A stretch of 50,088 nt of DNA from Kiritimatiellota bacterium (GTDB lineage: Bacteria; Verrucomicrobiota; Lentisphaeria; Oligosphaerales; JAADHN01): positions 1 to 50,088 of the forward strand of contig JAADHN010000009.1 in NCBI GenBank assembly GCA_013151865.1. Direction: 5' to 3'. The notes under the pieces are model-generated. The model was not told where the DNA came from. It ran no database searches and saw only the letters and a list, made by a program, of their open reading frames with translations. Of the stretch, positions 8,193 through 17,261 are shown piece by piece (positions within the stretch are counted from its first letter, which is position 1; each line of letters begins with the position of its first letter). The translations under genes were made by a program, and so were the position numbers.

Positions 8193-9082
8193 GGCATTGC
8201 CTCTGCGTCGACCGTCCCCCCCTCGCAGCCGATCCCGCGGTCGAACGGGTCGCCGGCGAACGCGTGAAACGGCGGCAGGGCGGGACGATAGTCGACGTGC
8301 TGTCGGGCCTCGAAAAAGACCCGGGCCAAGAACAGGCCGTGGGGGGGCGCCGTGTCTGCGCCGAGTCCGCGTCGGTCTTTTTCGGCCAGTCGGGCCGCCG
8401 CCTCGTCGGCCCGGCATCTTCCGGCCCCCACTGCGAGAAGGTATCCGACCAGGGTCCGGACCATGCGATAAAGAAAACTGCGGCCTTCCACGCAAACAAA
8501 GAGCCAGTCCCCGACCCGATGGACTGTAATGGACAGCACATGCCTGACCGTGCTCTCGATCTCCCGCTTCGGATTGGTCGTGAACGACGCGAAATCGTGC
8601 TCGCCGAGCAACGCGCCGGCAGCGCTTCGCATGGCGTCGAGATCGACTTCCCCCGGGCGATGCCAAGCATATCTGTGTTGAAAGGGACCGACGGTCCCGC
8701 CCGTGTGAACCACGTAAGTATAGGCCTTCCCCCAGGCCGAGAATCGCGCGCTGAAACCAGGCGGAGCCAACGCGGCCGCCATCACCCGGATGTCGGGCGG
8801 CAACCAGCGGTTGAGTACAAAACGCAGGCGGTCGGCCGACATCCCGCCGGGCAGCCGCGCGGTGAAGCTGACTTGCTGGTCGAGTGCGTGAACACCGGCA
8901 TCGGTCCGACTGGTGGCCTCGGTCCGCAGGTCGGGCTTCCCTGTCAGTGCCCGCAGGCGCCGCAGGAGTTCCCCTTCAACGGTCCGAGCGTTCGGCTGAA
9001 CCTGCCAGCCATGGTAGTCGGTGCCGTCGTACGCGAGGGCCAGACGCCAGGTCGGGACGGGCGCTTGTGGACCGAGGGCCAT
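8189..9082 (-). CDS. truA: tRNA pseudouridine(38-40) synthase TruA
   Basis: 297 residues, close to the usual 250-280 for TruA, which converts uridines 38-40 of the tRNA anticodon stem to pseudouridine. The N-terminal strand LALAYDGTDYHGWQVQ (15-30) and the catalytic-Asp motif SRTDAGVHA (Asp61) are both exact family signatures, and the second half has SFLYRMVRTLVG. About 30 residues at the C terminus run beyond the normal end. Its stop overlaps the start of the following FAD oxidoreductase. The zinc-ribbon gene upstream on the same strand is 385 bp away. Confidence 0.96.
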   Translation of the reverse strand: MALGPQAPVPTWRLALAYDGTDYHGWQVQPNARTVEGELLRRLRALTGKPDLRTEATSRTDAGVHALDQQVSFTARLPGGMSADRLRFVLNRWLPPDIRVMAAALAPPGFSARFSAWGKAYTYVVHTGGTVGPFQHRYAWHRPGEVDLDAMRSAAGALLGEHDFASFTTNPKREIESTVRHVLSITVHRVGDWLFVCVEGRSFLYRMVRTLVGYLLAVGAGRCRADEAAARLAEKDRRGLGADTAPPHGLFLARVFFEARQHVDYRPALPPFHAFAGDPFDRGIGCEGGTVDAEAMP

Positions 9083-9467
9083 GCGATACTCCGAGAACGC
9101 CTGCAGAATACGGAATTCGACTCCGAAGCCGGTGCGCTCGCGGGCCGGTTCGCCGCGGCCCCCGGCAAGAACAGACCGTACTCAACACCCTGCCGCGCGC
9201 CGAAACGGCTCAGCAGCCGCGCCGTTCCCCGGGTTCCCCAGGAGACTGAAATCGTCGTTCCGGGGTTTATACTGGCCGACACTCACCGGATCGGCATGGC
9301 GAAACGTCCGGTCGGCAGGCAGCCCGACGAATCGAGCGCATCCCCCGGAAAGCGACAGGGCCGGTGCGGGCATTCCCGGGTGGAACCGGGCGACGACGGG
9401 CGGAGGGAGGAGGGAGGGGGGAACGCACCCCGAATCGCACCGATCGCTCCCAACTGCGGCGAACGGA
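9083..9467. other. 385-bp intergenic gap
   Basis: Lies between the zinc-ribbon protein gene and truA, both on the minus strand. I see no gene with a ribosome site. TATAAA on the minus strand (9271-9266) could be a -10 element for truA, but no good -35 accompanies it. Confidence 0.4.
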
Positions 9468-10178
9468 TCAAACATCGTCGAAAAGCAGTGCCCCGCAGTT
9501 CTGGCAGCGCACGAGCAGACTCTTGCGCACATCCATACGCATTTGCGCCGTGACCCGCATGTGGCAACCGTCGCAAATCCCCTCCCGAACCGGAACCAGA
9601 ATGGCGCGTCCGGCGAATTTCGGGCTTTGGCGGAGACGCTCGTACATGGCGCGCTTGTCCGCCGGCGCCGCGGCAAAGGCTGCCTTCCGCTCTTCCCGGA
9701 GCCGATCCAGCAATGCCTGAAAATTCCGGGCCCGGGTATCGAGGTCGGCGATCATATCCCGCACCCGATCCCGGGTCTGTTCGAGGCGCTTCTTGGCTTC
9801 GGCGAGACGGTCGCGCCCCTCGTCAACTTCTTCGAGCAAAATAAGTTCCCGGGTTTCGTGCTCGCTGATCTGTTCGCGCGCCTGCTCGATTTGGCTCAGA
9901 GCTGCCTTGTATTCGTCGTTGTCCTTGATCAGGGCCGTCTTGCTCATAAAGCTGCGGAGTTTCTCCTGGAAGCCCTGAATCGTGATCTCTGCGTCCTTAA
10001 CGGCCTTTTCCTTCTCCATCACCTCGTCATGGGCCGCCTTGGCCTGCCGTTCGGCGTCTTCGAGCAGTCTGCCGGCCTCTTCTTTTTCCGCCGGGACCAT
10101 GGCAATCTGCTGTTCGAGCGTTCGGATGCGGAGGTCCTTCTCCTGGAGGAGCAGAAGCCGTTGAATCCATTCTTCCAT
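9468..10178 (-). CDS. coiled-coil protein with C4 zinc ribbon (zf-RING_7/CT398-like)
   Basis: 236 residues. Residues 5-165 are almost uninterrupted charged heptads (two long helices forming a hairpin coiled coil). The C terminus holds Cys202-x2-Cys205 and Cys225-x2-Cys228 (CDGC, CQNC), a zinc ribbon that fits the PF02591-type family. Relatives have been proposed as nucleic-acid- or secretion-associated scaffolds; the exact role is not known. The start at 10178 gives MEEWIQRLLLLQEKD, the usual beginning; upstream codons in frame are Arg-rich noise. A possible promoter reads TTGTGT-17-TATGGT just upstream on the minus strand. Confidence 0.88.
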   Translation of the reverse strand: MEEWIQRLLLLQEKDLRIRTLEQQIAMVPAEKEEAGRLLEDAERQAKAAHDEVMEKEKAVKDAEITIQGFQEKLRSFMSKTALIKDNDEYKAALSQIEQAREQISEHETRELILLEEVDEGRDRLAEAKKRLEQTRDRVRDMIADLDTRARNFQALLDRLREERKAAFAAAPADKRAMYERLRQSPKFAGRAILVPVREGICDGCHMRVTAQMRMDVRKSLLVRCQNCGALLFDDV

Positions 10179-10682
10179 AACGGATCGTCTCGCCTGCTGT
10201 CGCCGCAATCCGGTGCGGCGGTCTTGATGGCCCATCGACGCGGGATTTCAGAAAGGAAGAAACCATATCGACTCGAACCCAGTAACACAAACGCACGTGT
10301 GCAGAAAAGCGGGCCGCGCCCCTGCCCCGCCCGGCCCCCCCGGAGGGCGACGCGGCCGGGCGCTGCACTTGTTCACCCGGCCGACGGCATGGCGTCCTGA
10401 CGGACAACCAGACGCAGACTTGTACACGGATCAAGCTCGTGTATCGTTGCAGACGCGCCGCGCCGCCGTGTCGCGCGGTGGCTCAGGCGAAGGCGGGTCG
10501 GACCCGCTTTCGACTGCGCTCGGGGCAACTCCGACAGAGATCAAGGTCGGTCCCGGGCTCGCTGTCCGGTCGAGCATCTCTCAGCAGGGGCCTGAGCCGT
10601 TGCCGTCTCGACGCAACCGCAAAGAGAAAGCGGACTCGGGGGAGGCCTGCAGGTTCGCCCGGGCAATTCCAAGACGCACCCT
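10179..10682. other. 504-bp divergent intergenic region
   Basis: It separates the minus-strand zinc-ribbon gene from the plus-strand membrane protein, so it should hold two promoters. Weak candidates are TTGTGT/TATGGT with 17-bp spacing on the minus strand (about 10264-10292) and TTGTAC/TATCGT with 16-bp spacing on the plus strand (about 10421-10448). The remainder is GC-rich with no convincing gene. Confidence 0.35.
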
Positions 10683-12698
10683 ATGAGCTTTGATCGCATC
10701 AGGTTGATCGGCAGGGAGCGACAGACGGCGGGGACGACCGGCGGACGTATTGCCTGGCCTGCGGTCGTCACCGGTGTGGTTCTGGCGGTTGTGCAGGGGG
10801 TCGTCACGCTTTACGCGACCCATCGCCAAGTGCTTTACCTGACCGGCACGCAGATTCCCGTCCTCGCTTTCTTGTTTCTTTTCATTCTCGTCCTGATTGC
10901 GAACCCACTCCTGGCCCGTGTGCCGAGGCTGCGTCCTTTCGGCCGCGCCGAGCTGATGGCCATTTTCGCGTCCATGTTCGTCACCGCGGGCCTGTCGACG
11001 TTCGGCCTCGTGGACCACCTGATCCCACTAATCTCAACGCCTTGGAACCCAAAATGGAATACGCCGCAGGCCGGCTGGGATGTGCAGATAAACCCGAACC
11101 TGGATCCCCGCCTTTTCATTACCGATCCCCGGTTGGTTCTGCAATTTCGAGAAGGGTTGTCCCAAGACGAGTCTCTCTTGCGCGACGTCCCCTGGGGAGC
11201 GTGGCTGGGGCCTATCCTGCGCTGGCTGGTCCTCGGCGGTCTGGTCTACGCCATGTTCTACTTTCTGTCCTTTCTCGTATATCGGCAATGGTCCCAGCGC
11301 GAGCAGTTGACCTTTCCCCTGGTAAGGGTCCCGGAAGCGATGCTGCCGCCGGGCGACCGTGGCCGAGTGCCCGACATCCTGAAGACCGGCCTGTTCTGGG
11401 CCGGTTTCGCGGGGGCTTTCGGCGTCCTGTTCTGGAACGGCGCCGTACAGGCGGGCTGGATCCACGGGCTCGGCCCCATCCCCCTCACCCTGAACACCGG
11501 CCGTCTCTTCCCGGGGACCGTGCTCGAGGGTATTGTAGGGGTGTTTCGGCTCCGACTGCTCTTCATCGCCCTCGGGATCGCCTTCCTGCTGCCCACGGAC
11601 GTCAGTTTCTCCGTCTGGTTCTATTTCCTGGTGCGCTGCGGCATGGTGGCACTGGCCTACAGCCTGGGGTACGGCCGGTCGTTTCCCTGCGACCGCGGCT
11701 GTTTCAGTAATTTCGTGACGGCCCAGGGCGGCGGCGCCATCCTGGCATTCGGCGCGTTTTGCCTGGTGAAGACCCTCGACAACTACCGGAGCGAATACTC
11801 CGCTCTTCCCCCTGGACAACGCGCCGCGGCGCTCCGGCCTGTACTCGGCCTCGTCGGGACATTGGCGGCCATGACGTTGTGGATGGCTACCTACTGCGGC
11901 GATGCCAACCCAGTGGGCGCTGCCGTCTGGGCCTTCGTATTCGTGATCGGTACCGCTCTGATCACCACAAGCTTCATGCGGATCGTGGCCGAATGCGGTA
12001 TCTACGGACTGCAGTGCTACGGCGGCCCCATTCACTTGGCGCGGATCACCAATGCGGTGCGAATCATCCCAGTCAAAGTGCTGCTGCCGCTGCTGACGTT
12101 CCACTTCATGTTTTTTTACGACCTAAAAGCCTTTAGCGCACCAGGGGTGACGGGGTCGCTGCGCATGCAGGAAACGGTGCGTGCTCCCCGGTTCCGATTT
12201 CATCTCACCGTGGTTCTGGCCATCCTGTTCACCTCGTTGGCCACGGTCGTCGTGGCCCTTTGCATGGCCTACCGCTCGGGCGCCCAGCAGATGAACCCCT
12301 GGTTCTACACACGGAACACCCGGATATTGATGGACATCGCCCGACGCCTGGTCGAGGACCGCCTCGAATGGCGTCCCCTGCATTTGGTCTTCCTGGTGCT
12401 CGGGATGTCATGGGTGGCAATCAGCTTCTTCCTGCGACGCTTCCTGTTCTGGTTCCCGCACCCGGTCGGATACGTGTTGCTGGTCGACAATTTCATGGTC
12501 AATTTCTATTGGTTCGGTTTCTTGCTGGCCTGGGCCGTTAAGAAGGTCATTCTGCGCTATGGAGGGAAACACACCTTCGACCGGACTCGCCCTCTCTTCA
12601 TCGGCTTCATCATCGGGCACATCTCCGCCGCGGCTCTGTGGATCCTCCTGCGATGGTGGTTTTCGCTGCCCCGAGTCTACATCACCCTCTGCGACTGA
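10683..12698 (+). CDS. polytopic membrane protein, DUF6785/DUF6784-like
   Basis: 671 residues with about 13-14 hydrophobic segments (for example 27-44, 60-76, 88-105, 180-200, 240-258 and 290-312) and conserved soluble loops such as QWSQREQLTFPLVRVPEAML. The overall order (an N-terminal membrane bundle, the SQREQLTFP-type loop, then a C-terminal bundle with FRFHLTVVLAILFTS and MNPWFYTRNTR) fits the DUF6785/DUF6784 families of Planctomycetes, Lentisphaerae and Armatimonadetes, which look like oligopeptide-transporter relatives. The substrate is unknown. The ATG at 10683 lacks a strong Shine-Dalgarno but is the first Met before the first membrane helix. Confidence 0.8.
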   Translation: MSFDRIRLIGRERQTAGTTGGRIAWPAVVTGVVLAVVQGVVTLYATHRQVLYLTGTQIPVLAFLFLFILVLIANPLLARVPRLRPFGRAELMAIFASMFVTAGLSTFGLVDHLIPLISTPWNPKWNTPQAGWDVQINPNLDPRLFITDPRLVLQFREGLSQDESLLRDVPWGAWLGPILRWLVLGGLVYAMFYFLSFLVYRQWSQREQLTFPLVRVPEAMLPPGDRGRVPDILKTGLFWAGFAGAFGVLFWNGAVQAGWIHGLGPIPLTLNTGRLFPGTVLEGIVGVFRLRLLFIALGIAFLLPTDVSFSVWFYFLVRCGMVALAYSLGYGRSFPCDRGCFSNFVTAQGGGAILAFGAFCLVKTLDNYRSEYSALPPGQRAAALRPVLGLVGTLAAMTLWMATYCGDANPVGAAVWAFVFVIGTALITTSFMRIVAECGIYGLQCYGGPIHLARITNAVRIIPVKVLLPLLTFHFMFFYDLKAFSAPGVTGSLRMQETVRAPRFRFHLTVVLAILFTSLATVVVALCMAYRSGAQQMNPWFYTRNTRILMDIARRLVEDRLEWRPLHLVFLVLGMSWVAISFFLRRFLFWFPHPVGYVLLVDNFMVNFYWFGFLLAWAVKKVILRYGGKHTFDRTRPLFIGFIIGHISAAALWILLRWWFSLPRVYITLCD

Positions 12699-12862
12699 CG
12701 CCTTCTCGACAGGCGAAATGCGGCGCGAAAGGCTTCGTGGCCGTCCCCAGCCGTGATATAGTAGGAAAACGAGGGCGTCCGGACAGGGCTCGCGACCGCG
12801 TGCCCCGGCGCACAAAGCCGTCCCGCGGACGATCCCCCCATCCCGAACCGGAAAGTGCGCTC

Positions 12863-14752
12863 ATGCCGCTTCTGCTCGTAGAATCCGGCGACCTGCGCGG
12901 CCTGGCGGTCGAGGTGACCGAAGAACTGATCGTCGGCCGAGACGTCGACGCCGGCCTCCACCTCTCCGACCCCGGTGTTTCTCGGCATCATTGCCGGGTG
13001 TTTCCCGACGATGGCCGCATTTGGATCGAGGACATGGGAAGCCGCAACGGCACTTTTGTAAACGGAGCGGCCATCGAACGCGCCGAACTCGTGCCCGGCA
13101 GCCGCATTCTTGCCGGAACCGTTGAGATGCGGTTTGTCCTCGATTCAAGTGCAATCAAGGACTCGCAGGGCCCCGGGACCACGTTGTTGGATGTCTCCGG
13201 GGATCGGGAAGTGGCCGTATCGGTGGTCGCAGACGCTTCGAACGGGGCGCCGGAACTGCTCGATCCGAGCCAGGCGCTCCTGCGCCTCCAGACGTATTAC
13301 CAAGTGGCGGAGGCCCTGGCCACACAGACTGACGAACACCAGGTGCTGGCCCGAATCCTCCAATGCCTGATGGATATCTTCCCGCAGGCCAGCCGCGCCT
13401 ATGTTCTCATGGGCGACAGCGTCGAGAGAATCCAGGAAAAGGGCCGGCTCTATCGGGAAGGCGGGAAAACCGATTCCGGCGCAACGGTCAGCCGAACGAT
13501 CCTCCGGGCTGTCCTGGAGCGACGTGAAGCAGTACTCTCGACCGACGCGGCCAAAGACCAGCGTTTCCTGGCCGGGGCGAGTATCGTCGAACAGGACATC
13601 CATACCATGATGTGCGCCCCGCTCATCGCGTGCGGGGAAGTGTTGGGCGTGATCGAGGTGGATTCCGCCTCGGTAACACAGCCGTTCGTCGAGGCCGACC
13701 TCAACCTGCTGGTCGGCATTGCGCGACAAATCGCCCTTTTCTTGCGCAACACTCAGCTTGCCGCCCGGGCCGCAACCGAACGCGCGCAACGCAAGCAACT
13801 CGAGCGCTTCTTCTCCCCCGCAGTCGCGCGCCGTGTGGCCGACTCCGAGCTGACGTTGGGCGGCGAACTCCGTGAAGGGGTGGTCATGTTCTGCGATATC
13901 GTCGGCTTTACGCCGATGAGCGAGAAGAAACAACCCGCCGAACTGGTCGAGCTGTTGAACCTTTACCTTGGAACCATGGTCGAGGAAATTTTCGCCGCGG
14001 GAGGCACGGTGGACAAGTTCGGCGGAGACGCCATCCTGGCGGTCTGGGGAGCGCCCGCCCCGGTCGAGAACGACGCCGACTGGGCGCTCCGGGCCGCCCT
14101 CCGTATGCAGAACGACATGGTGGCCTACAATGCCCGCCTCGCCGAAATGGGCAGCGATCCGGTGGGAATGGGCATCGGACTGCACGCCGGTCCCTTCATC
14201 GCCGGGAACATCGGCTCGGCCGAGCGAATGGAATACACCGTGATCGGCAACCATGTCAACTTGGCTCAACGGGTCGAAAGCAAGGCCGCCGCGGACATGG
14301 TCGTGATCTCCGAAGCCGCCGCAGACCGACTGTCCGGCCGGGTGTTGGGGACGCGTTTCGAAGGCGTCCGCCTCAAAGGAGCGGGGGCGACCGTGTGCCT
14401 GATCTGCGCCCGTGGCCTGATCACCCGGGACGAATGTCTTCTGAGTGTGCCCGTCATGCTAGACAACGCCGTTCCCGCAAAAATCATCAGGGCCGATCCT
14501 GAGGCGAGACAACTCGTGGTCAGCACGGGCCGGGCCTTCGGTCCCAGCGCCGTCGACGTACTGGTCACCCCCCGCACGCCCGAACTTGCGGTCCAGCCGT
14601 TCCGAGCCCGACTGATGCCGGAACGCAACGCCGGGAATGATCGCGACCGGATCCTGCAGATGGACCGTCCGGCGCCGTTTCTCGACCGCCTTTTCGACGA
14701 AGGCGTCATCGAAGGCGGCAAGAACGGCATTCCTTGGAGGCGAGAGAGTTGA
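12863..14752 (+). CDS. FHA-GAF-class III adenylate cyclase
   Basis: 629 residues in four parts. First, an FHA phosphothreonine-binding domain (1-95: VGRDVDAGLHL, GVSRHHCRV, SRNGTFVNG). Second, a GAF sensor domain (about 138-300). Third, a class III nucleotide cyclase domain (335-510). Fourth, a 115-residue C-terminal beta-rich domain, possibly PilZ-like, beginning at DECLLSVPVM. Catalytic residues are complete: metal Asp345 and Asp389, purine-specifying Lys385 and Thr459, transition-state Asn466 and Arg470. Lys/Thr indicates ATP to cAMP. No membrane segment is seen, so it is cytoplasmic. The start at 12863 begins directly at the FHA strand. The FHA domain implies input from a Ser/Thr kinase, such as the one at 38943-40046. 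Confidence 0.93.
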   Translation: MPLLLVESGDLRGLAVEVTEELIVGRDVDAGLHLSDPGVSRHHCRVFPDDGRIWIEDMGSRNGTFVNGAAIERAELVPGSRILAGTVEMRFVLDSSAIKDSQGPGTTLLDVSGDREVAVSVVADASNGAPELLDPSQALLRLQTYYQVAEALATQTDEHQVLARILQCLMDIFPQASRAYVLMGDSVERIQEKGRLYREGGKTDSGATVSRTILRAVLERREAVLSTDAAKDQRFLAGASIVEQDIHTMMCAPLIACGEVLGVIEVDSASVTQPFVEADLNLLVGIARQIALFLRNTQLAARAATERAQRKQLERFFSPAVARRVADSELTLGGELREGVVMFCDIVGFTPMSEKKQPAELVELLNLYLGTMVEEIFAAGGTVDKFGGDAILAVWGAPAPVENDADWALRAALRMQNDMVAYNARLAEMGSDPVGMGIGLHAGPFIAGNIGSAERMEYTVIGNHVNLAQRVESKAAADMVVISEAAADRLSGRVLGTRFEGVRLKGAGATVCLICARGLITRDECLLSVPVMLDNAVPAKIIRADPEARQLVVSTGRAFGPSAVDVLVTPRTPELAVQPFRARLMPERNAGNDRDRILQMDRPAPFLDRLFDEGVIEGGKNGIPWRRES

Positions 14753-14904
14753 GCATATATGAGGGCAGTCCTTTTCGTTGCAACCAATTGCCGAACGAGT
14801 ACGGTAGGGTTGCGGCAAGTGAATGTCCCCGGCGTGAAATGGTGTTGTGGCAATGGCCCATCCGTTGCGCGTTGAATTCCCGAATGCCTGCCGGCCTGAA
14901 TACT

Positions 14905-15071
14905 GCATGAAACATCTGCTGGGAGGACGCATCTTACACATCTTCAGAACATTGCCGCCGCTCACCGACCGAGGCGGTGTTTCAACAGCGCCTTGCCCGG
15001 CGTTCGACGCAATGACTTGAATCCGTGTAAACTGCGCCCCATGGCCACGAAGTTCATGAATTCATCGGGCC
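14905..15071 (+). repeat. dispersed intergenic repeat R1, copy A
   Basis: Aligns without gaps to copy B (37475-37641) at 137 of 167 positions by hand count, and most differences are transitions. It contains TCTTCAGAACAT, AATGACTTGAATCCGT and a hairpin (14953-14959 with 14973-14979, 13-base loop) whose stem is kept by G-T pairs where copy B has perfect G-C pairs. Confidence 0.8.
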
Positions 15072-15352
15072 AGACTTCGTCCATCGTGTCATCCGACCCC
15101 GCTCCTCCCACGGCAATCAAGAAGTCCAGAGCCGTGAGCATACTCGTCATCGACGATTCGCGCGTCGACCGTATCGTGACCAAAGGTGGTGTTGCAGAAG
15201 GGAGGGTTCGACGATTTGATGATGGCCGAATCGGCGCTTCGGGACCTTGAACTCCTGGGCGTCCCCGTTCGACCGGACCCTCCCCGCCTTTTCGCTGCGG
15301 ATACAAGCACCCCGCGACACGGCCGTTTCCGCCCCCACCTGTTACCGCCTCC

Positions 15353-15381
15353 TTGCCCCTCCCGCCTCCAGGTCCTATATT
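15353..15381 (+). promoter_or_regulatory. possible sigma70-type promoter for efp-epmA
   Basis: TTGCCC (15353-15358) and TATATT (15376-15381) are separated by 17 bases. The -10 has five of six consensus bases and the -35 four of six. The implied leader to the efp start is about 245 bases. Confidence 0.3.
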
Positions 15382-15633
15382 GAAGGCCCCGCGAATTCCC
15401 GCACAAGCCCATGCCGGGCCGGGGGGATCGCGCCGGGACTGCCCGGCAACCAGTTGCGGCTTCAACCGGCGGCAATTGGACTGCGTCGTCATTCCTCGTA
15501 TTCGGACAGCGAAAGTTGCGTTCCGGTCCGAAGGATGGAAACAGTCCGGGACAGCCATGATTGCCCCGGGGCCCTTGCCCTCGAGAAACGGTGTGGGAAT
15601 GGGGCGGTCGTCCCCGAGTATGGAGTTTTGCCC

Positions 15634-16200
15634 ATGTTTACAGCGTCCGATTTGCGAAAAGGCCTCAAGATCGAACTGGACGGGGAACCTTATGTGGTCA
15701 CGGAGTTCCAATTCTGCAAACCCGGCAAGGGCCAGGCCCTGTATCGATGCAAGCTCCGGAACATGCTCACCGGCGCCTCGATGGACAAGACGTTCCGCTC
15801 GGTGGACAAGATCGACAAGCCGGACCTCGAGGAAAGGGAGTTGCTGTTCTCGTACGAGGACGGCGATGCATTGGTGTTCTTGGACGCCGACACGTACGAA
15901 CAGGTGTCGATCCCCGCGTCGCTTTTGGGGGACAAGCGTTATCTGCTCGCAGACGATATGGCGTGCTCCGTACTCTTTTATCGCGACCGTCCGATCGACA
16001 TTTCCCTCCCCTTCTCGGTCGAGAAACGTATTGCGAAAACCGATCCCGGTGTCCGGGGCGACACGGCCACGAATGTGACCAAGCCGGCCTGGCTCGACAA
16101 TGGGTACGAACTCCAGGTGCCGTTGTTCATCAACGAAGGGGACGTGATCAAGATCGACATCCGGACCGGCACGTATGCCGAGCGCGTCCGAAAAGCTTGA
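15634..16200 (+). CDS. efp: elongation factor P
   Basis: 188 residues, the normal EF-P length. The N-terminal KOW-like domain carries the modification loop CKPGKGQALYRCK with Lys32 at the position that is beta-lysylated in Escherichia coli (Lys34). Two OB-fold domains follow, ending in the conserved segment GDVIKIDIRTGTYAERV. EF-P relieves ribosome stalling at polyproline. The ATG at 15634 begins the typical MFTASDLRKGL. The next gene, 10 bp on, is the enzyme that modifies this Lys, which strongly supports the lysylation type rather than rhamnosylation. Confidence 0.97.
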   Translation: MFTASDLRKGLKIELDGEPYVVTEFQFCKPGKGQALYRCKLRNMLTGASMDKTFRSVDKIDKPDLEERELLFSYEDGDALVFLDADTYEQVSIPASLLGDKRYLLADDMACSVLFYRDRPIDISLPFSVEKRIAKTDPGVRGDTATNVTKPAWLDNGYELQVPLFINEGDVIKIDIRTGTYAERVRKA

Positions 16201-16210
16201 GCGACCCCGT

Positions 16211-17107
16211 ATGCTTTCCACACTTTCCCTCCTGCGCCTCCGGCACACGGTATGGACGGCCACCCGGTCTTTTCTGCAAGACCGAGGCTACGTCGAGGTC
16301 CAAACTCCCGTTCGCATTTCGCCCCCCGCTCTCGAGGATTTCATCGATGCCGAACCGTGCGGGGACCGTTTTCTGCGCACCTCGCCCGAGTTCCATATGA
16401 AACGCCTTCTGGCCGAGGGACTGCCGCGACTCTACCAGATCGGCCCCTGTTTCCGCCGGGGCGAATTCGGCCCGCGACATCTGCCCGAATTCACCATGCT
16501 CGAATGGTATGCCGCCGGCACGGATTACCGCGCCCTGCTGGCCGAGGCGCAGGAGTATCTGGCTTGGACGGCCGGCCGGGCGCTCGGCGGCGAACCGTCC
16601 ATCAGTCGAGACGGCCGGGCGGTCGACCTGAAGGCCCCGTGGGAGGTGGTGCGCGTGGAGGAAGCATTTCGCGAATACGCGGGAGAAGATCTTGCCCGCG
16701 CCCTCGAAGCCGGTCGGTTCGAAGAGATCCTGATCAGCAAGATCGAGCCGGAGCTGGGCTGGGGATGTCCGTGCGCCTTGATCGACTATCCGGTCGAGTT
16801 TGCGGGGTTCGCAAGAGTCCGACCGGGGCCGCCGCCCCGGGCCGAACGCTGGGAGCTGTACATTGCCGGGATCGAAATCGCCAACGCCTGCACCGAACTC
16901 ACCGACGCCGCGGAGCAACGCCGGCGCATGGAGCGTTCCGCCGCGTTGCGCGCCCGCAACGGCGCCCCGATCTACGGGGTCGACGAAGCGTTCCTGCAAG
17001 CCCTCGAAAAAGGACTGCCGCCCGCCGCCGGAATCGCTGTCGGCCTGGACCGGCTCGTCATGGTCCTGGGCGGGGTCGAGCAAATCCGGGACGCAGTCCC
17101 TGAGTAG
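16211..17107 (+). CDS. epmA: EF-P lysyl-ligase EpmA (PoxA/GenX type)
   Basis: 298 residues (E. coli EpmA has 325), consisting only of a class II lysyl-tRNA-synthetase-like catalytic core with no anticodon-binding domain. Motif 2 is FRRGEFGPRHLPEFTMLEWY (81-100), preceded by LRTSPEFHMKRLL. Motif 3 is GIAVGLDRLVMVLGG near the end. EpmA attaches (R)-beta-lysine to EF-P. The start at 16211 is 10 bp after the efp stop; an ATG at 16175 overlapping efp is a less likely alternative. The lysine 2,3-aminomutase EpmB is not in the window and would have to be elsewhere. Confidence 0.94.
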   Translation: MLSTLSLLRLRHTVWTATRSFLQDRGYVEVQTPVRISPPALEDFIDAEPCGDRFLRTSPEFHMKRLLAEGLPRLYQIGPCFRRGEFGPRHLPEFTMLEWYAAGTDYRALLAEAQEYLAWTAGRALGGEPSISRDGRAVDLKAPWEVVRVEEAFREYAGEDLARALEAGRFEEILISKIEPELGWGCPCALIDYPVEFAGFARVRPGPPPRAERWELYIAGIEIANACTELTDAAEQRRRMERSAALRARNGAPIYGVDEAFLQALEKGLPPAAGIAVGLDRLVMVLGGVEQIRDAVPE

Positions 17108-17261
17108 CTTCGGCGCGACGCCCCGGACGCTTGCAGGTTGCGGGCAGGCCTCCCGAACCGACTTCGCCCTCCGTCCGACGACCAAGCTCGATTCAGAAGC
17201 GGTCCACGCCGCCCCGCCCCACAGCTGAAAGCGGGAAACAAAGCCGCACCCGCTCCGAAAC

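Larger units (their letters stand above)
14753..15633. other. 880-bp intergenic region with repeat R1-A and efp leader
   Basis: No gene is supported. The first half carries repeat R1-A (14905-15071). The second half holds a promoter-like pair (15353-15381) and a leader of about 245 bases before efp. Open frames on either strand read as low-complexity Arg/Pro-rich sequence without ribosome sites. Confidence 0.5.

Noticed and set aside
10297-10686. Plus-strand open frame before the DUF6785-like gene as an upstream gene
   Set aside because: Arg/Pro/Gly-rich translation with no domain; better read as promoter and leader region.
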